Assembly: GCF_900149685.1 (NCBI RefSeq)
Contig: NZ_LT702999.1
Span: 62,001 to 126,000, forward strand
Length of the DNA stretch: 64,000 bases
Direction: 5' to 3'
Origin: Erythrobacter sp. Alg231-14
Lineage (GTDB): Bacteria; Pseudomonadota; Alphaproteobacteria; Sphingomonadales; Sphingomonadaceae
Shown: in pieces, positions 26,523 to 35,698 of the stretch
Layout: each line of letters opens with the position of its first letter
Position numbering within the stretch: position 1 is the stretch's first letter
The notes under the pieces: generated by a model
Told to the model about the DNA's origin: nothing
Seen by the model: only the letters and a program-made list of their open reading frames with translations
Database searches by the model: none
Made by a program: the position numbers and the translations under genes

Positions 26523-27128
26523 ATGAGCGCCTTGTTCAACCGCCTAAGCACCTTATTCGAAGAAGGGCATGCTCACCCGGTGACGGGCCTAAAATCGGAT
26601 GCGGAATTCGTCGTAGCCGGGGAACAAACGCCCGCCGCCGTCTTAATCGCGGTTACCGATCAACCCGAACCGACCGTGATCCTAACCCAGCGACCAACCG
26701 GCATGCGCAGCCATCCAGGGCAAGTCGCGTTTCCTGGCGGCAAATTGGATCCCGGCGAAGACGCCATAACCGCCGCCCTGCGCGAGGCAGAGGAAGAATT
26801 GGCTTTGCCGCGCGAGGTTGTTCAAGTGGTCGGGACCAGCGACCTATTTTCCACCGGCACCGGATTTGACGTGACCCCGGTTTTGGCGGTCGTCCCGCCC
26901 AATTTGGACTTAAAACCCAACCCCGCCGAGGTGGAGGCGTGGTTCGATCCGCCGCTTTCGCTTTTGTTGGAGCGCGACAATTGGATCGAGAATGAGACGT
27001 TTTGGCGTGGCTCAATGCGGAGCTATCTCGATATGCATTATGACGGGTTTAGAATATGGGGCGTCACCGCCGCGATCATCGCGAATTTGGCGTTGCGCAT
27101 CCCACCAGAACGGCTGAAGACAGGCTAA
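26523..27128 (+). CDS. CoA pyrophosphatase (NUDIX hydrolase)
   Basis: A 201-residue NUDIX hydrolase. The box GGKLDPGEDAITAALREAEEE (GX5EX7REUXEE, about 75-96) is intact and is preceded by the CoA-pyrophosphatase signature LTQRPTGMRSHPGQVAFPGG. Such enzymes (NudL/YeaB-like) hydrolyse CoA and its derivatives to phosphopantetheine and 3',5'-ADP. It is encoded 14 bp after the DUF1285 gene and followed by a terminator at 27170. Confidence 0.9.
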   Translation: MSALFNRLSTLFEEGHAHPVTGLKSDAEFVVAGEQTPAAVLIAVTDQPEPTVILTQRPTGMRSHPGQVAFPGGKLDPGEDAITAALREAEEELALPREVVQVVGTSDLFSTGTGFDVTPVLAVVPPNLDLKPNPAEVEAWFDPPLSLLLERDNWIENETFWRGSMRSYLDMHYDGFRIWGVTAAIIANLALRIPPERLKTG

Positions 27129-27169
27129 AGTCGCGACAAACCGCCGCATCCGTTCAAATTGGCTCGGTT

Positions 27170-27197
27170 GAGGGGCTTGTTATCCCCTCGCTTTTTT
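27170..27197 (+). terminator. Rho-independent terminator
   Basis: GAGGGG, eight-base loop (CTTGTTAT), CCCCTC, then GCTTTTTT. It follows the NUDIX stop by 41 bp and lies just upstream of the CCA-enzyme start, ending the DUF1285-NUDIX transcript. Confidence 0.7.
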
Positions 27198-27213
27198 GGT
27201 TAGCGCATTGGCT

Positions 27214-28395
27214 GTGACCCAACCCTTGCAATCTTTATCCCAAGCCGACTGGCCGCATCGCGATGGTATGCGCGCAATCACGGCGGCATTGGGCGTGGAT
27301 TCCATCCGGTGGGTCGGCGGTGCAGTGCGCGACACATTAATCGGAATGCCGGTCCATGACGTCGATTGCGCCACCCTACACACGCCCGATATCGTGGTGG
27401 AACTGTGCAAGAAAGCCGGCATTCGAACGGTTCCAACGGGGATCGAACACGGCACTGTCACGGCCATATTGGATGATGGCCCGGTCGAGGTGACAACATT
27501 GCGCCGCGACGTATCCACCGATGGCCGACGCGCCACGGTGGCCTTTGCCGATCGATGGGAAGACGATGCCGCGCGCCGTGATTTCACGATCAACGCGTTG
27601 TACGCCCATCCCGAAACGTTGGAAATTTCCGATTATTTCGGCGGGATCGACGATTTGAAGGCGCGGCGATTGCGATTTATCGGTGATGCCCGTCAACGCA
27701 TCGCCGAAGACCATTTGCGGATCCTGCGATATTACCGGTTCCAAGCGCGCTTTGGCACCGATCTCGATGCGGAGGCAGAGGAGGCATGCGCCGACCTCGC
27801 CAGCACATTGAAGGGGTTGAGCCGCGAGCGCATCGCCAGCGAAATGATCGGCATTTTGTCGCTTCCCAATCCCCACGACACCGTTGCGCGCATGCGCGAA
27901 GCCGGAGTTTTGGGTGTCATCTTGCCAGAATGCCGCGCTCCGCATGTGAAAGCATTGGCGCAATTGATCGGTCACGAAACAGACCAAGGCTTCGCAGCCG
28001 AACCCTTGCGCCGGTTGGCAGCGTTGTTGCCGCCCTCACCCGATGTCAGCGGCTCTGTCGCGGTTCGGTTGCGCCTTTCGCGGGCTCAGCGCGCGCGATT
28101 GACTTGCGCGGCGGAAAGACTCACCGATCAGGCCGGCACCGCCCAAGCTTTGGCCTATCGCATCGGTGTGGACTTCGCAGTCGATCGCTTGCTGCTTTTG
28201 GGAGAAGAAGCCCGCACCATTGCCGATTGGGAACCGCCGCAATTCCCGATAAAAGGCGGAGAAATCGTGAAACGCGGGGTCCAAGCGGGCCCCGATGTGG
28301 CGCGAATTCTGCGCGCGGTGGAACGTCGATGGGTCGCCGAAGGATTCCCCGACAAATCCCGCGTGGACGCAATCTTAGCGGAGGAAATGCCCTAA
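27214..28395 (+). CDS. cca: CCA tRNA nucleotidyltransferase
   Basis: A 393-residue class II CCA-adding enzyme that builds or repairs the 3' CCA end of tRNAs. Motif A is IRWVGGAVRDTLIGMPVHDV with DCAT next to it (catalytic D-x-D, about 30-50). RRDFTINALYAHPETLEI (motif B/C) and DPLEED-like EDHLRILRYYRFQARFG (motifs D/E) are present. I chose GTG 27214 (then TQPLQSLSQ) because the reading open to TTG 27196 would start inside the upstream terminator; neither has a clear SD. Confidence 0.92.
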   Translation: MTQPLQSLSQADWPHRDGMRAITAALGVDSIRWVGGAVRDTLIGMPVHDVDCATLHTPDIVVELCKKAGIRTVPTGIEHGTVTAILDDGPVEVTTLRRDVSTDGRRATVAFADRWEDDAARRDFTINALYAHPETLEISDYFGGIDDLKARRLRFIGDARQRIAEDHLRILRYYRFQARFGTDLDAEAEEACADLASTLKGLSRERIASEMIGILSLPNPHDTVARMREAGVLGVILPECRAPHVKALAQLIGHETDQGFAAEPLRRLAALLPPSPDVSGSVAVRLRLSRAQRARLTCAAERLTDQAGTAQALAYRIGVDFAVDRLLLLGEEARTIADWEPPQFPIKGGEIVKRGVQAGPDVARILRAVERRWVAEGFPDKSRVDAILAEEMP

Positions 28396-28600
28396 GATCT
28401 TCACTATTGCTGGCCCGCGTTAAGCGCGCCTTCACCCCCTTCAACCGATACACCGCAATGCACCCGATGGTTTGGCAAAACCGCCTTATCGATCGCGCGT
28501 TCATCAACCGGGAACCGGTGCACGCTTTGGCCATTGGATATCTATCCATGCGCCTTGTGCATCCCCCTAAGACGAAACCAACACTGGAGAATATTTTACA

Positions 28601-29218
28601 ATGATGACTGGGAATTTTGGCAAGTTTGCAAAGCCAACTCTGATCGCTGCGGCGGTCGCACTATCCCCATTTGCGGCCAGCGCACAGGATGTCGGCGCAA
28701 CCGTGATGGGCAATGATGACGCGCCAATCGGCACCGTCACCGCAAATGAAGGCGGCGTCGTAACGGTCGACACTGGCAAACACAGCGCGCCTCTTCCTGC
28801 GAACCTTTTGGCGCAACGCGACGGCCAATGGTCGGTCAACGCTACTCAGGCGCAAATCAACGGAATGATGGATGCGCAAGTTGCTGCTGCAAACGCCGCG
28901 CGCGATGCGGCCTTGGTCGAAGGCGCAGCCGTGGTTAGCGCCGAAGGCACACCAGCCGGCACTGTCTTTACCGTCGACACCGAAAACACCGTCATCGTGC
29001 AAAGCGAAGCCGGCATCATCACATTGACCCGCGAAAGCTTCGCAGTCAGCCCATCGGGCGCGTTGATGGCGTTGTATTCGGCCGAACAATTGGCCGCAAA
29101 CACGGTTGAAGTTCCCGAAGGCGCCGAAATCCTAACCCCGGCACAAGCCGCAGCGAAAGAAGCCGAAATGGCTGCTGCTGCCGCAGAAGACGCCGCCGCG
29201 GATGCCGCTGGCGAATAA
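28601..29218 (+). CDS. Exported protein with duplicated small-barrel-like domain and Ala-rich tail
   Basis: A 205-residue protein with a signal peptide (TLIAAAVALSPFAASAQ). The mature part repeats one unit twice: VGATVMGNDDAPIGTVTANE ... (about 31-95) and EGAAVVSAEGTPAGTVFTVD ... (about 107-165), each with a GTV turn, a beta-rich stretch and a short L-rich end (ANLLAQRDGQWS, RESFAVSPSGAL). This pattern recalls PRC-barrel-like folds but I cannot assign it. A 40-residue Ala/Glu-rich tail follows. A GGAG lies 12 nt before the ATG. It ends at a bidirectional terminator shared with parC. Confidence 0.75.
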   Translation: MMTGNFGKFAKPTLIAAAVALSPFAASAQDVGATVMGNDDAPIGTVTANEGGVVTVDTGKHSAPLPANLLAQRDGQWSVNATQAQINGMMDAQVAAANAARDAALVEGAAVVSAEGTPAGTVFTVDTENTVIVQSEAGIITLTRESFAVSPSGALMALYSAEQLAANTVEVPEGAEILTPAQAAAKEAEMAAAAAEDAAADAAGE

Positions 29219-29248
29219 GTCTTAACCGGTCATATTTTGGCCGATTGT

Positions 29249-29290
29249 AAAAAAGCCGCGGAGACCTTCATCGGTCGCCGCGGCTTTTTT
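29249..29290. terminator. Bidirectional rho-independent terminator
   Basis: AAAAAGCCGCGG, a 16-base loop, then CCGCGGCTTTTTT. A perfect 12-bp stem with A and T tracts on both sides, positioned between the convergent exported-protein gene and parC, so it works in both directions. Confidence 0.85.
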
Positions 29291-31585
29291 CTATCCAAAT
29301 GTGTTGTCTTTGGGGAAGCCTTGCGGCGGCATGCGCCCGGCCGCGCCGCGCGCGACTTTCCATTGCCAAATATCGTTTTCGGTCCGCGTGCGTTCGCCCG
29401 ACCCGCCCATTTTCCAACTCAACCCTTCGGCCAAGATGAATGTGGTTGCATCCGACAATCCGCCGTCGCGATACCGTTGCAGCATCACACCTTGACCGCG
29501 CGCCATGATCGGCATTTCTTCTAGGTTGAAGACGATCAATTTGCGGTTGTCGCCCACCGCCGCAATGTGATCGTGCCCTTCGGGAATTTCACGGATCACT
29601 TGCAATCCGGCTGTCCCTTTCAGGTTCACGACCTGCTTTCCCTTTTTCGTCTCCGCCAAAAGCTCTTTGGTCTCGGCGATAAAGCCTTTGCCGTTGGTGG
29701 ATGCGAGCAACAAGCGGCCGCCATCCTTATGGACTAACATTTTGACGACCGATGCCTCACTCTCAAGGTCGATCATCGTACGCACCGGCTCACCAAAACC
29801 GCGCGCGCCCGGCAATTTGTCACAACCCAACGTAAAGAATCGGCCGTCCGAACCCGCGATCAACACCTTATCGGTGGTTTGCGCGTGCAGGATAAAGGCG
29901 AGTGCATCACCCTCTTTATACTTAAACTCCTGCGTCAAATCGACGTGGCCCTTTGCCGCGCGGATCCATCCTTTCTGAGATAGGATCACGGTGACAGGCT
30001 CTTTCTCGATCATCGCGTCCATCGAAAATTCGACGATCGGGGCGGCTTCTTCGATGCGCGTGCGCCGCGCGCCCAATTTCGTGTCTTCCGCGTAATCCTT
30101 GCGCAGCGTGCGCAGATCTTTTTTCAACCGAGTGCGTTGGCGCGCCGGGCTTTCCAGCAATTTCTGCAGGTCATCCTGTTCCGCCAACAATGTGTCTTTT
30201 TCGGTGCGGAGCTCCATCTCTTCCAGCTTGCGCAAAGAACGCAGGCGCATGTTGAGGATGGCCTCTGTCTGACGATCGGTGAGATTGAACTCTGCCATCA
30301 TCACGGCTTTAGGATCGTCTTCGTAGCGGATGATCTCAATCACCCGATCAAGATTGAGGAAGGCGACAATATAGCCTTCGACCAATTCCAATCGCCGCTC
30401 AATTTGATCCAGCCGGTGCTGTGTGCGCCGTTGCAGGATTTCGATCTGAGCCCGTGTCCAGTTTTCCAGAAGCTCTTTCAGCCCCATGACCAACGGCGTT
30501 CGCGTTGCGTCGAGCACGTTCATGTTCAGGCCGAACCGCGTTTCCATATCGGTTAGCTTAAAGATGCTCTCTTTCAGCAATTCCGGGTCAACATTGCGGC
30601 TGCGCGGGACCAGCACGATGCGGATGCTTTCGTCGCTTTCGTCGCGCACATCTTCAAGGATGGGCAGTTTCTTATCGGCAATCGCTTGCGCGATTTGTTC
30701 GATCAACTTGCCCTTTTGCACCTGATACGGGATTTCCGTGATGACCAATTGCCATTGGCCGCCGCCCAACCGTTCGATCCCTGCGGCGACATCTTCGGCC
30801 TTGTCCGCTTCGGGTGCGTGGAACACACCGCGCAGGCGGAAACTGCCGCGACCGGTGCGATACGCTTGAGAGATTACCTCCGCGCTGTCGATGACTTGGC
30901 CGCCGGTGGCGAAATCGGGGCCTTTCATCAATTCCATCAAGCGTTCGTGTTCAACGCTGGGATTGTCGATCAATTCCAACGTTGCATCGATCACTTCGGC
31001 GACGTTGTGTGATGGAATGTTGGTCGCCATGCCCACCGCAATCCCGCTGGCCCCGTTGGCCAACAGATTGGGGAACAGGCCCGGCATCAATTCCGGCTCT
31101 TCCTCCTCGCCATTGTATGTCGGGATGAAATCAACGGTGCCCGCGTCCAACCCTTCCATCAACTGCATCGCAGTCTTGGTCAGGCGCGCTTCGGTGTAAC
31201 GATAGGCCGCAGCGTTATCGCCATCGACATTGCCGAAATTGCCCTGCCCTTCGACCAAAGGATATCTCAGCGAGAAATCCTGAGCCAGGCGGACCATCGC
31301 GTCATAAGCGGCCGTGTCGCCATGCGGGTGATATTTACCGATAACCTCGCCAACGACGCGCGCGGATTTCTTGAACGTGTTGGATGGATCCAACTTCAAT
31401 TGCCGCATCGTCCACAACAACCGGCGGTGGACCGGTTTCAACCCATCGCGCAAGTCCGGGAGCGAACGCGCGGTGATCGTGGAGAGCGCATAGACGAGGT
31501 ACCGTTCTGACAAAGCGGCGTCGAACGGTGCGTCGACGATGGCGTCGAATTCATTAGAATCATCTGTGGTGGTCGGATCGGACAT
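29291..31585 (-). CDS. parC: DNA topoisomerase IV subunit A
   Basis: A 764-residue type IIA topoisomerase subunit that decatenates daughter chromosomes. The N-terminal [20 protein letters not shown], the quinolone-pocket region [20 protein letters not shown] (threonine at the position of E. coli ParC Ser80, aspartate at Glu84), and the active-site tyrosine in [12 protein letters not shown] (about 126) are present. The length and the short C-terminal beta-pinwheel distinguish ParC from GyrA. Partner parE is not in the window. It ends at the bidirectional terminator. Confidence 0.95.
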   Translation of the reverse strand: MSDPTTTDDSNEFDAIVDAPFDAALSERYLVYALSTITARSLPDLRDGLKPVHRRLLWTMRQLKLDPSNTFKKSARVVGEVIGKYHPHGDTAAYDAMVRLAQDFSLRYPLVEGQGNFGNVDGDNAAAYRYTEARLTKTAMQLMEGLDAGTVDFIPTYNGEEEEPELMPGLFPNLLANGASGIAVGMATNIPSHNVAEVIDATLELIDNPSVEHERLMELMKGPDFATGGQVIDSAEVISQAYRTGRGSFRLRGVFHAPEADKAEDVAAGIERLGGGQWQLVITEIPYQVQKGKLIEQIAQAIADKKLPILEDVRDESDESIRIVLVPRSRNVDPELLKESIFKLTDMETRFGLNMNVLDATRTPLVMGLKELLENWTRAQIEILQRRTQHRLDQIERRLELVEGYIVAFLNLDRVIEIIRYEDDPKAVMMAEFNLTDRQTEAILNMRLRSLRKLEEMELRTEKDTLLAEQDDLQKLLESPARQRTRLKKDLRTLRKDYAEDTKLGARRTRIEEAAPIVEFSMDAMIEKEPVTVILSQKGWIRAAKGHVDLTQEFKYKEGDALAFILHAQTTDKVLIAGSDGRFFTLGCDKLPGARGFGEPVRTMIDLESEASVVKMLVHKDGGRLLLASTNGKGFIAETKELLAETKKGKQVVNLKGTAGLQVIREIPEGHDHIAAVGDNRKLIVFNLEEMPIMARGQGVMLQRYRDGGLSDATTFILAEGLSWKMGGSGERTRTENDIWQWKVARGAAGRMPPQGFPKDNTFG

Positions 31586-31931
31586 GGCGCCGGTCTAGCA
31601 AGCGTCGCGCAGCGCGGGGAGAGGCGTTTCCACAGGAATGGAAGCGGTTGCAATTGATGGGCGATGTTTGAGTGAAATCCAGAGGCGAAAATGGACGATG
31701 TCCGTCCGCTCTTGAGAGCAGTTGAACGCCAAAAGCCTGAAAAACCCGACAAGCCACCCTTCCGACATTCGGACAGGCAGATGGGCGCGTGCACAGCGGG
31801 AAAAAGTCACGCTGAGGAAGGGGTTGAAATCGCAGGGTTGAATTGTGGTCAAAATGTGGCACAAATATGGCGAGAATAAGGCGAATCCCTAAATCCTGCC
31901 TTATTCCACCCCGCAATTCAGGAGAGAGTTG
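31586..31931. other. Intergenic region between divergent parC and DUF4349 genes
   Basis: About 345 bases with no convincing gene. Short open frames cross it but none has a ribosome-binding site and family resemblance. It presumably contains the parC promoter (left) and the promoter of the lipoprotein gene (right); GGAGAGAG at 31921-31928 is the latter's ribosome-binding site. Confidence 0.5.
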
Positions 31932-32834
31932 ATGAAATATCGGACCATTTTGGGCACCGCCGCCGTTGCAGCCGCCACAATTTCCCTTGCCGCGTGCAGC
32001 GAAGCACCCAATCAAACCGCTGATTTTTCGAACGAAGCATATGACGCAGGCGTTGCCCTCGAATCTGGTCAGGACGACGTGGACGGATCTGCGATCCCGG
32101 AACTGGCCGCAATTGGCGTGACCATGCCTCAACTCGCCTACACTTATGACTATCGCTGGCGCATGCCGGCCGACAAAATCGGACCCTTGCAACGCCGCCA
32201 CGCCACATTGTGCGAACAACAAGGCACGGCCGCTTGCCAGATTTTGGGCATGAGCAAATCCGGAGAAGAGGCCGATGATGTGCGCGGCGTTTTGGAAATG
32301 GCCATCGCCAGTCGACAAGCTCGTGCCTTTGGCGCTTTGTTGGAGGACGAAGCGCAAGATTCCGGCGCCGAGCCAATCTCAGCCGAGATCGCATCCGAGG
32401 AATTGTCCAAACAGATCGTCGACACCGAGGCTCGTCTTCGGGCACGCACGCAATTGCGGGATCGATTGATGGAGGTGTTGGCCACGCGTAACGGTACGGT
32501 CGAAGAATTGGTCGAAGCCGAACGCAGCGTCGCCCGCGTCAATGAAGAGATTGACCAAGCGCGCAGCTGGCTCACCGCAATGGAAGGGCGCGTCGCATTC
32601 AGTCGGATCACAGTACGGTATGAAACGGGGATGCCCATCACCAACGATTTCCTGACGCCGGTTCAAGGGGCATTGGGACAGATCGGATCGATCCTTGGTT
32701 ACATTGCGGCTTTCATCATCCTATTCAGCTCAATCGTCTTCCCTATCGGATTGGTTGTTTGGGGCGTAATCGCTGTGCAACGCCGATTGGCGGCCGGCAA
32801 AGCGCCTGAAACGTCGATTGAATCAGCGGCCTAA
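31932..32834 (+). CDS. DUF4349 domain lipoprotein
   Basis: A 300-residue lipoprotein: lipobox ISLAAC near residue 22, then a periplasmic DUF4349 domain with a long alpha-helical pair (SKQIVDTEARLRARTQLRDR and ATRNGTVEELVEAERSVARV ... INEEIDQARSWL), a conserved strand RVAFSRITVRYE, and a C-terminal membrane helix (YIAAFIILFSSIVFPIGLVVWG). Two cysteines (TLCEQQGTAACQI) may pair. Family role is unknown; some members are linked to cell-envelope function. GGAGAG lies just upstream of ATG 31932; TTG 31929 is adjacent. Confidence 0.85.
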   Translation: MKYRTILGTAAVAAATISLAACSEAPNQTADFSNEAYDAGVALESGQDDVDGSAIPELAAIGVTMPQLAYTYDYRWRMPADKIGPLQRRHATLCEQQGTAACQILGMSKSGEEADDVRGVLEMAIASRQARAFGALLEDEAQDSGAEPISAEIASEELSKQIVDTEARLRARTQLRDRLMEVLATRNGTVEELVEAERSVARVNEEIDQARSWLTAMEGRVAFSRITVRYETGMPITNDFLTPVQGALGQIGSILGYIAAFIILFSSIVFPIGLVVWGVIAVQRRLAAGKAPETSIESAA

Positions 32835-32864
32835 TCGCCCGACCGCACTACAACAATTCAAGAC

Positions 32865-32898
32865 ACCGCCGTGTTCACGATTGAGCGCGGCGGTTTCG
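32865..32898. terminator. Possible terminator between convergent genes
   Basis: ACCGCCG, 16 bases, CGGCGGT followed by TTCG: a perfect 7-bp stem downstream of the DUF4349 gene and facing the sodium-channel gene. The T-tract is short, so termination efficiency is doubtful. Confidence 0.3.
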
Positions 32899-32973
32899 CA
32901 TTGGCCCCATGATGATCGCATAGGATCGAAACAGGCCTGACCGAATTCTAGCGACAGGTGGAACTGGGCCGTC

Positions 32974-33759
32974 TTACCGGGCATCCCCTCCACGATCATT
33001 CCTTAACGCCGCAACCTCTTCGCGCAGGCCCTTTAGCTGTTCGATGATCATTTCGCGTTCGCTGTGCGCGTCATCCTCTGTCGCTTCGGCCATGGCGTTG
33101 ACGATCACACCAATGAACAGGTTGAGCACGATAAAGCTGGTCAGCAGGATGAACGGCACGAAAAACGCCCACGCAAAGGGGAATTCCTCCATCACTGGGC
33201 GGACAATGCCCATTGACCAGCTTTCCAAAGTCATAATCTGGAACAAGGAATAAAGCGACGCCCCCAGATTGCCGAACCATTCGGGAAACGCTTCGCCGAA
33301 CAAGCGCGTTGCCATCACCGCGCTGATATAAAACAGCAAAAGCAGCATGATGATCACGGTTGCGATGCTGGGTATGGCGCTGAACAATCCCACGATCACT
33401 TTGCGCATGCTGGGCACCACGGACACCAATCGCAAGGCGCGCAAAATGCGCAAAGCCCGCAAGACGGAGAATTGCGCGCCCGACGGGGCAAAGGCTGATC
33501 CCACGATGATCAGATCAAAAATGTTCCATCCGCTTTTGAAGAACGCCAATCGATAGGCGAACAATTTGATGGCCAGCTCGATGACAAAAATCGTCAGCGC
33601 GACCGTATCCAGCCAGGAAACAACTCCGCCAACAACCGCCATCGCGCCCGGGGATGTTTCCACCCCCAACCCGATCGCGTTGATTACAATCACGGAAATA
33701 ATGAAACGTTCGAACCCGCTGGATTCGACAAGGGCCTTGGCCCGGTTTTGTAAGGTCAC
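32974..33759 (-). CDS. BacNav-type voltage-gated sodium channel
   Basis: A 261-residue single-domain (24-helix tetramer) ion channel subunit. S1-S3 are visible at FERFIISVIVINAIGLGVET, WLDTVALTIFVIELAIKLFA and GWNIFDLIIVGSAFA. The voltage sensor S4 is LRALRILRALRLVSVVPSMR with arginines every third position. The pore loop is FQIMTLESWSMGIVRPVMEE; TLESWSM is the canonical bacterial sodium-selectivity filter. S6 FIVLNLFIGVIVNAMAEATE is followed by a C-terminal coiled coil (REMIIEQLKGLREEVAALR) that tetramerises NaChBac-type channels. Start is GTG 33759. Probably supports motility or Na+/pH homeostasis in a marine setting. Confidence 0.95.
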   Translation of the reverse strand: MTLQNRAKALVESSGFERFIISVIVINAIGLGVETSPGAMAVVGGVVSWLDTVALTIFVIELAIKLFAYRLAFFKSGWNIFDLIIVGSAFAPSGAQFSVLRALRILRALRLVSVVPSMRKVIVGLFSAIPSIATVIIMLLLLFYISAVMATRLFGEAFPEWFGNLGASLYSLFQIMTLESWSMGIVRPVMEEFPFAWAFFVPFILLTSFIVLNLFIGVIVNAMAEATEDDAHSEREMIIEQLKGLREEVAALRNDRGGDAR

Positions 33760-33824
33760 AGTGGTACGATTCCGCCCTGATTTATGCGTTTTGGCCGTTG
33801 GTCAGTTGTGATTCAAAGGCGGCC

Positions 33825-34277
33825 CTAATTGAACAGATAGCGCAGCTCGCCCGCTTCGCGAACCATGTGAATGCTGTTGCCGTTGAAGTTCACCATCCAA
33901 GCGCAGGAAAGTTCAATATGCCGATCGCGCGCCCATACCGTTCGAATGCCACGAACAAGATAGACAGGCCGCATTGAAACCTGCTCCCTCTCACCGAGAA
34001 GCATGATCTCTTGAACCTGAATGGGTTTGTCATCCTTCACCCCATCGCGGCTTTGATACAAGGCATTGCCGCCCACGCATCGCCCCGATTGATAAGGCGT
34101 GCGGCTTTCGCCGTTGAATTCGGCTTGAAAGAAATCCCTGATAATTTGAGGCCCGGCATCAAAATCGTGGAGCTGCGCAACGGCCACAAATGTCTCAGCG
34201 TGCACCGGTGCAGCAAGAGCCATTGGCAAGGCACCGACAAGAACCGCGCAAAGCGCTTTGCATCTTAGCATATTCAT
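33825..34277 (-). CDS. Hypothetical exported protein
   Basis: A 150-residue secreted protein with a signal peptide (ALCAVLVGALPMALAAPVHAE, cleavage after AHA-E-like site). The mature domain has two cysteines, GRCVGGNALYQSRDG and LSCAWMVNFNG, likely a disulfide. No family recognised. It is 12 bp downstream of the ferredoxin gene on the same strand and may be the tail of the cysteine desulfurase operon. Confidence 0.7.
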   Translation of the reverse strand: MNMLRCKALCAVLVGALPMALAAPVHAETFVAVAQLHDFDAGPQIIRDFFQAEFNGESRTPYQSGRCVGGNALYQSRDGVKDDKPIQVQEIMLLGEREQVSMRPVYLVRGIRTVWARDRHIELSCAWMVNFNGNSIHMVREAGELRYLFN

Positions 34278-34289
34278 ATCTGCCCCCGC

Positions 34290-34625
34290 TTACATCCGTC
34301 TCGCATCGCTGCTTTGCGAAGGGATGCTGACGGTCAAGCCGTCCATGTCATCGGTCAGATCAATCTGACACGATAGGCGACTGGTGCGGCGCGCATCGGC
34401 CGCGAAGTCCAGCATGTCTTCTTCTTCCTCACTCGCCTCTGTCAGTCGGTCGAACCATTCCGCCGCGACGATCACATGGCATGTCGAACACGCCATTTGG
34501 CCCTCGCATGTGCCCTCAAGCGGGAGGCCAGCCGCCTGTCCAACCCGAAGCAGATTGTCCCCTGCGTCGGCGCTGGCGGTCACGCGTTTGCCGCCTTGTT
34601 CGATAAAGGTGACGTTTAGCCCCAC
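34290..34625 (-). CDS. 2Fe-2S ferredoxin (adrenodoxin type)
   Basis: A 111-residue ferredoxin with the four-cysteine pattern C-x5-C-x2-C in GTCEGQMACSTCHVIV (about 41-50) and the fourth cysteine in TSRLSCQIDLTDDMDGL (about 88). Adrenodoxin-type ferredoxins serve Fe-S assembly and some oxygenases. Here it overlaps the end of a cysteine desulfurase gene by 10 bp, so a role in Fe-S cluster biogenesis, similar to Fdx of the Isc system, is likely. Start is GTG 34625. Confidence 0.92.
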   Translation of the reverse strand: MGLNVTFIEQGGKRVTASADAGDNLLRVGQAAGLPLEGTCEGQMACSTCHVIVAAEWFDRLTEASEEEEDMLDFAADARRTSRLSCQIDLTDDMDGLTVSIPSQSSDARRM

Positions 34626-35698
34626 TGATCCTGCTCCTTAGCCGCGGCGACGATGATGCCGGCGGCTTTTTCGATGTCGTCCATGGTCGTATACCGTCCC
34701 CATCCCAACCGGATAGAGGATTTCGCCTGAGCATCGGTAAGACCGATGGCTTTCAACACATGGCTGGGCCGTCCCGATCCGCTGGCGCACGCGCTGCCGG
34801 CGGAAAACATTATTGTGCGACACTCCGACATAAGGCGCGATACGTCGAGGCCCTCTTTGCGAATGTTGAGATTGCCGTGCCAACGCGCGTCCGCGCTGCC
34901 GTTCAATTCCCACCTTTCAAACAAGGTGCGCATGCGGTGCCACAATTGCGCGGCGTGTTCTGCATCCTGCTCCATGCGATCTGCGGCAATGTGTGCCGCC
35001 GCGCCGAAGCCGGCGATCAATGCAGGCGACAAAGTGCCCGATCGCAGGCCCGCCTCTTGCCCGCCGCCGGTTTGCTGCTGTTTGAGATCAATCCCGTCGC
35101 GCACCCACAATGCGCCAACGCCTTTGGGCCCGTGGAGTTTGTGCGCGCTGACCGCGATCAAATCGGCCTCTGCAACCGCGACTTTGCCATAAGCCTGCAC
35201 CGCATCAACACAGAATAGAGCGCCCGCCTCTTTCGCGCGGCGGTGCCAATCCGCGCTGGGTTGGACCACGCCGATCTCATTGTTCACCTGCATAACCGCG
35301 ATCATGCGGGTGTCTTTGGGAAGGTCTTGTGAAGGATCGCAAACGCCATACTCGTCCACGGCAAGAACATGATGCCCACTCCCATCGCGGGCTGTATCGC
35401 CGACGGCGGAGTGTTCGATGGCGCTGAACGCGACGGCGCCCGATCCCCCGCTGCCGCGGATTGCCAGATTGAGCGCTTCGGTCGCGCCGCCGGTGAAGAT
35501 CACTTGCCCGCCAGATGGGAACAACGCCGCCACCCGCTCGCGCGCCAGTTCAATGGCGGCCGCCGCCTGACGCCCGAATTTGTGCGGGCTGTGCGGATTG
35601 CCAAAACCGGTGCCATCCGGCCCATCCAAATGCCGCAACATCGCATCGCGCGCTTCGGGTGCGAGCGGCGTGGTCGCTTGGTAATCGAGGTAGATCAC
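34616..35698 (-). CDS. Cysteine desulfurase (second copy)
   Basis: A 360-residue PLP enzyme that converts cysteine to alanine and passes the sulfur as persulfide. It opens IYLDYQATTPLAPEARDAM, has the histidine motif AIEHSAV, the PLP-lysine loop AVSAHKLHGPKGVGALWV and the persulfide cysteine in MFSAGSACASGSGRPSHVLK. It resembles the NifS/IscS group. The start is set at GTG 35698, whose bases overlap the TGA of the upstream desulfurase (4 bp), so translation is coupled; the reading to 35713 is longer by five codons. Confidence 0.92.
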   Translation of the reverse strand: MIYLDYQATTPLAPEARDAMLRHLDGPDGTGFGNPHSPHKFGRQAAAAIELARERVAALFPSGGQVIFTGGATEALNLAIRGSGGSGAVAFSAIEHSAVGDTARDGSGHHVLAVDEYGVCDPSQDLPKDTRMIAVMQVNNEIGVVQPSADWHRRAKEAGALFCVDAVQAYGKVAVAEADLIAVSAHKLHGPKGVGALWVRDGIDLKQQQTGGGQEAGLRSGTLSPALIAGFGAAAHIAADRMEQDAEHAAQLWHRMRTLFERWELNGSADARWHGNLNIRKEGLDVSRLMSECRTIMFSAGSACASGSGRPSHVLKAIGLTDAQAKSSIRLGWGRYTTMDDIEKAAGIIVAAAKEQDQWG

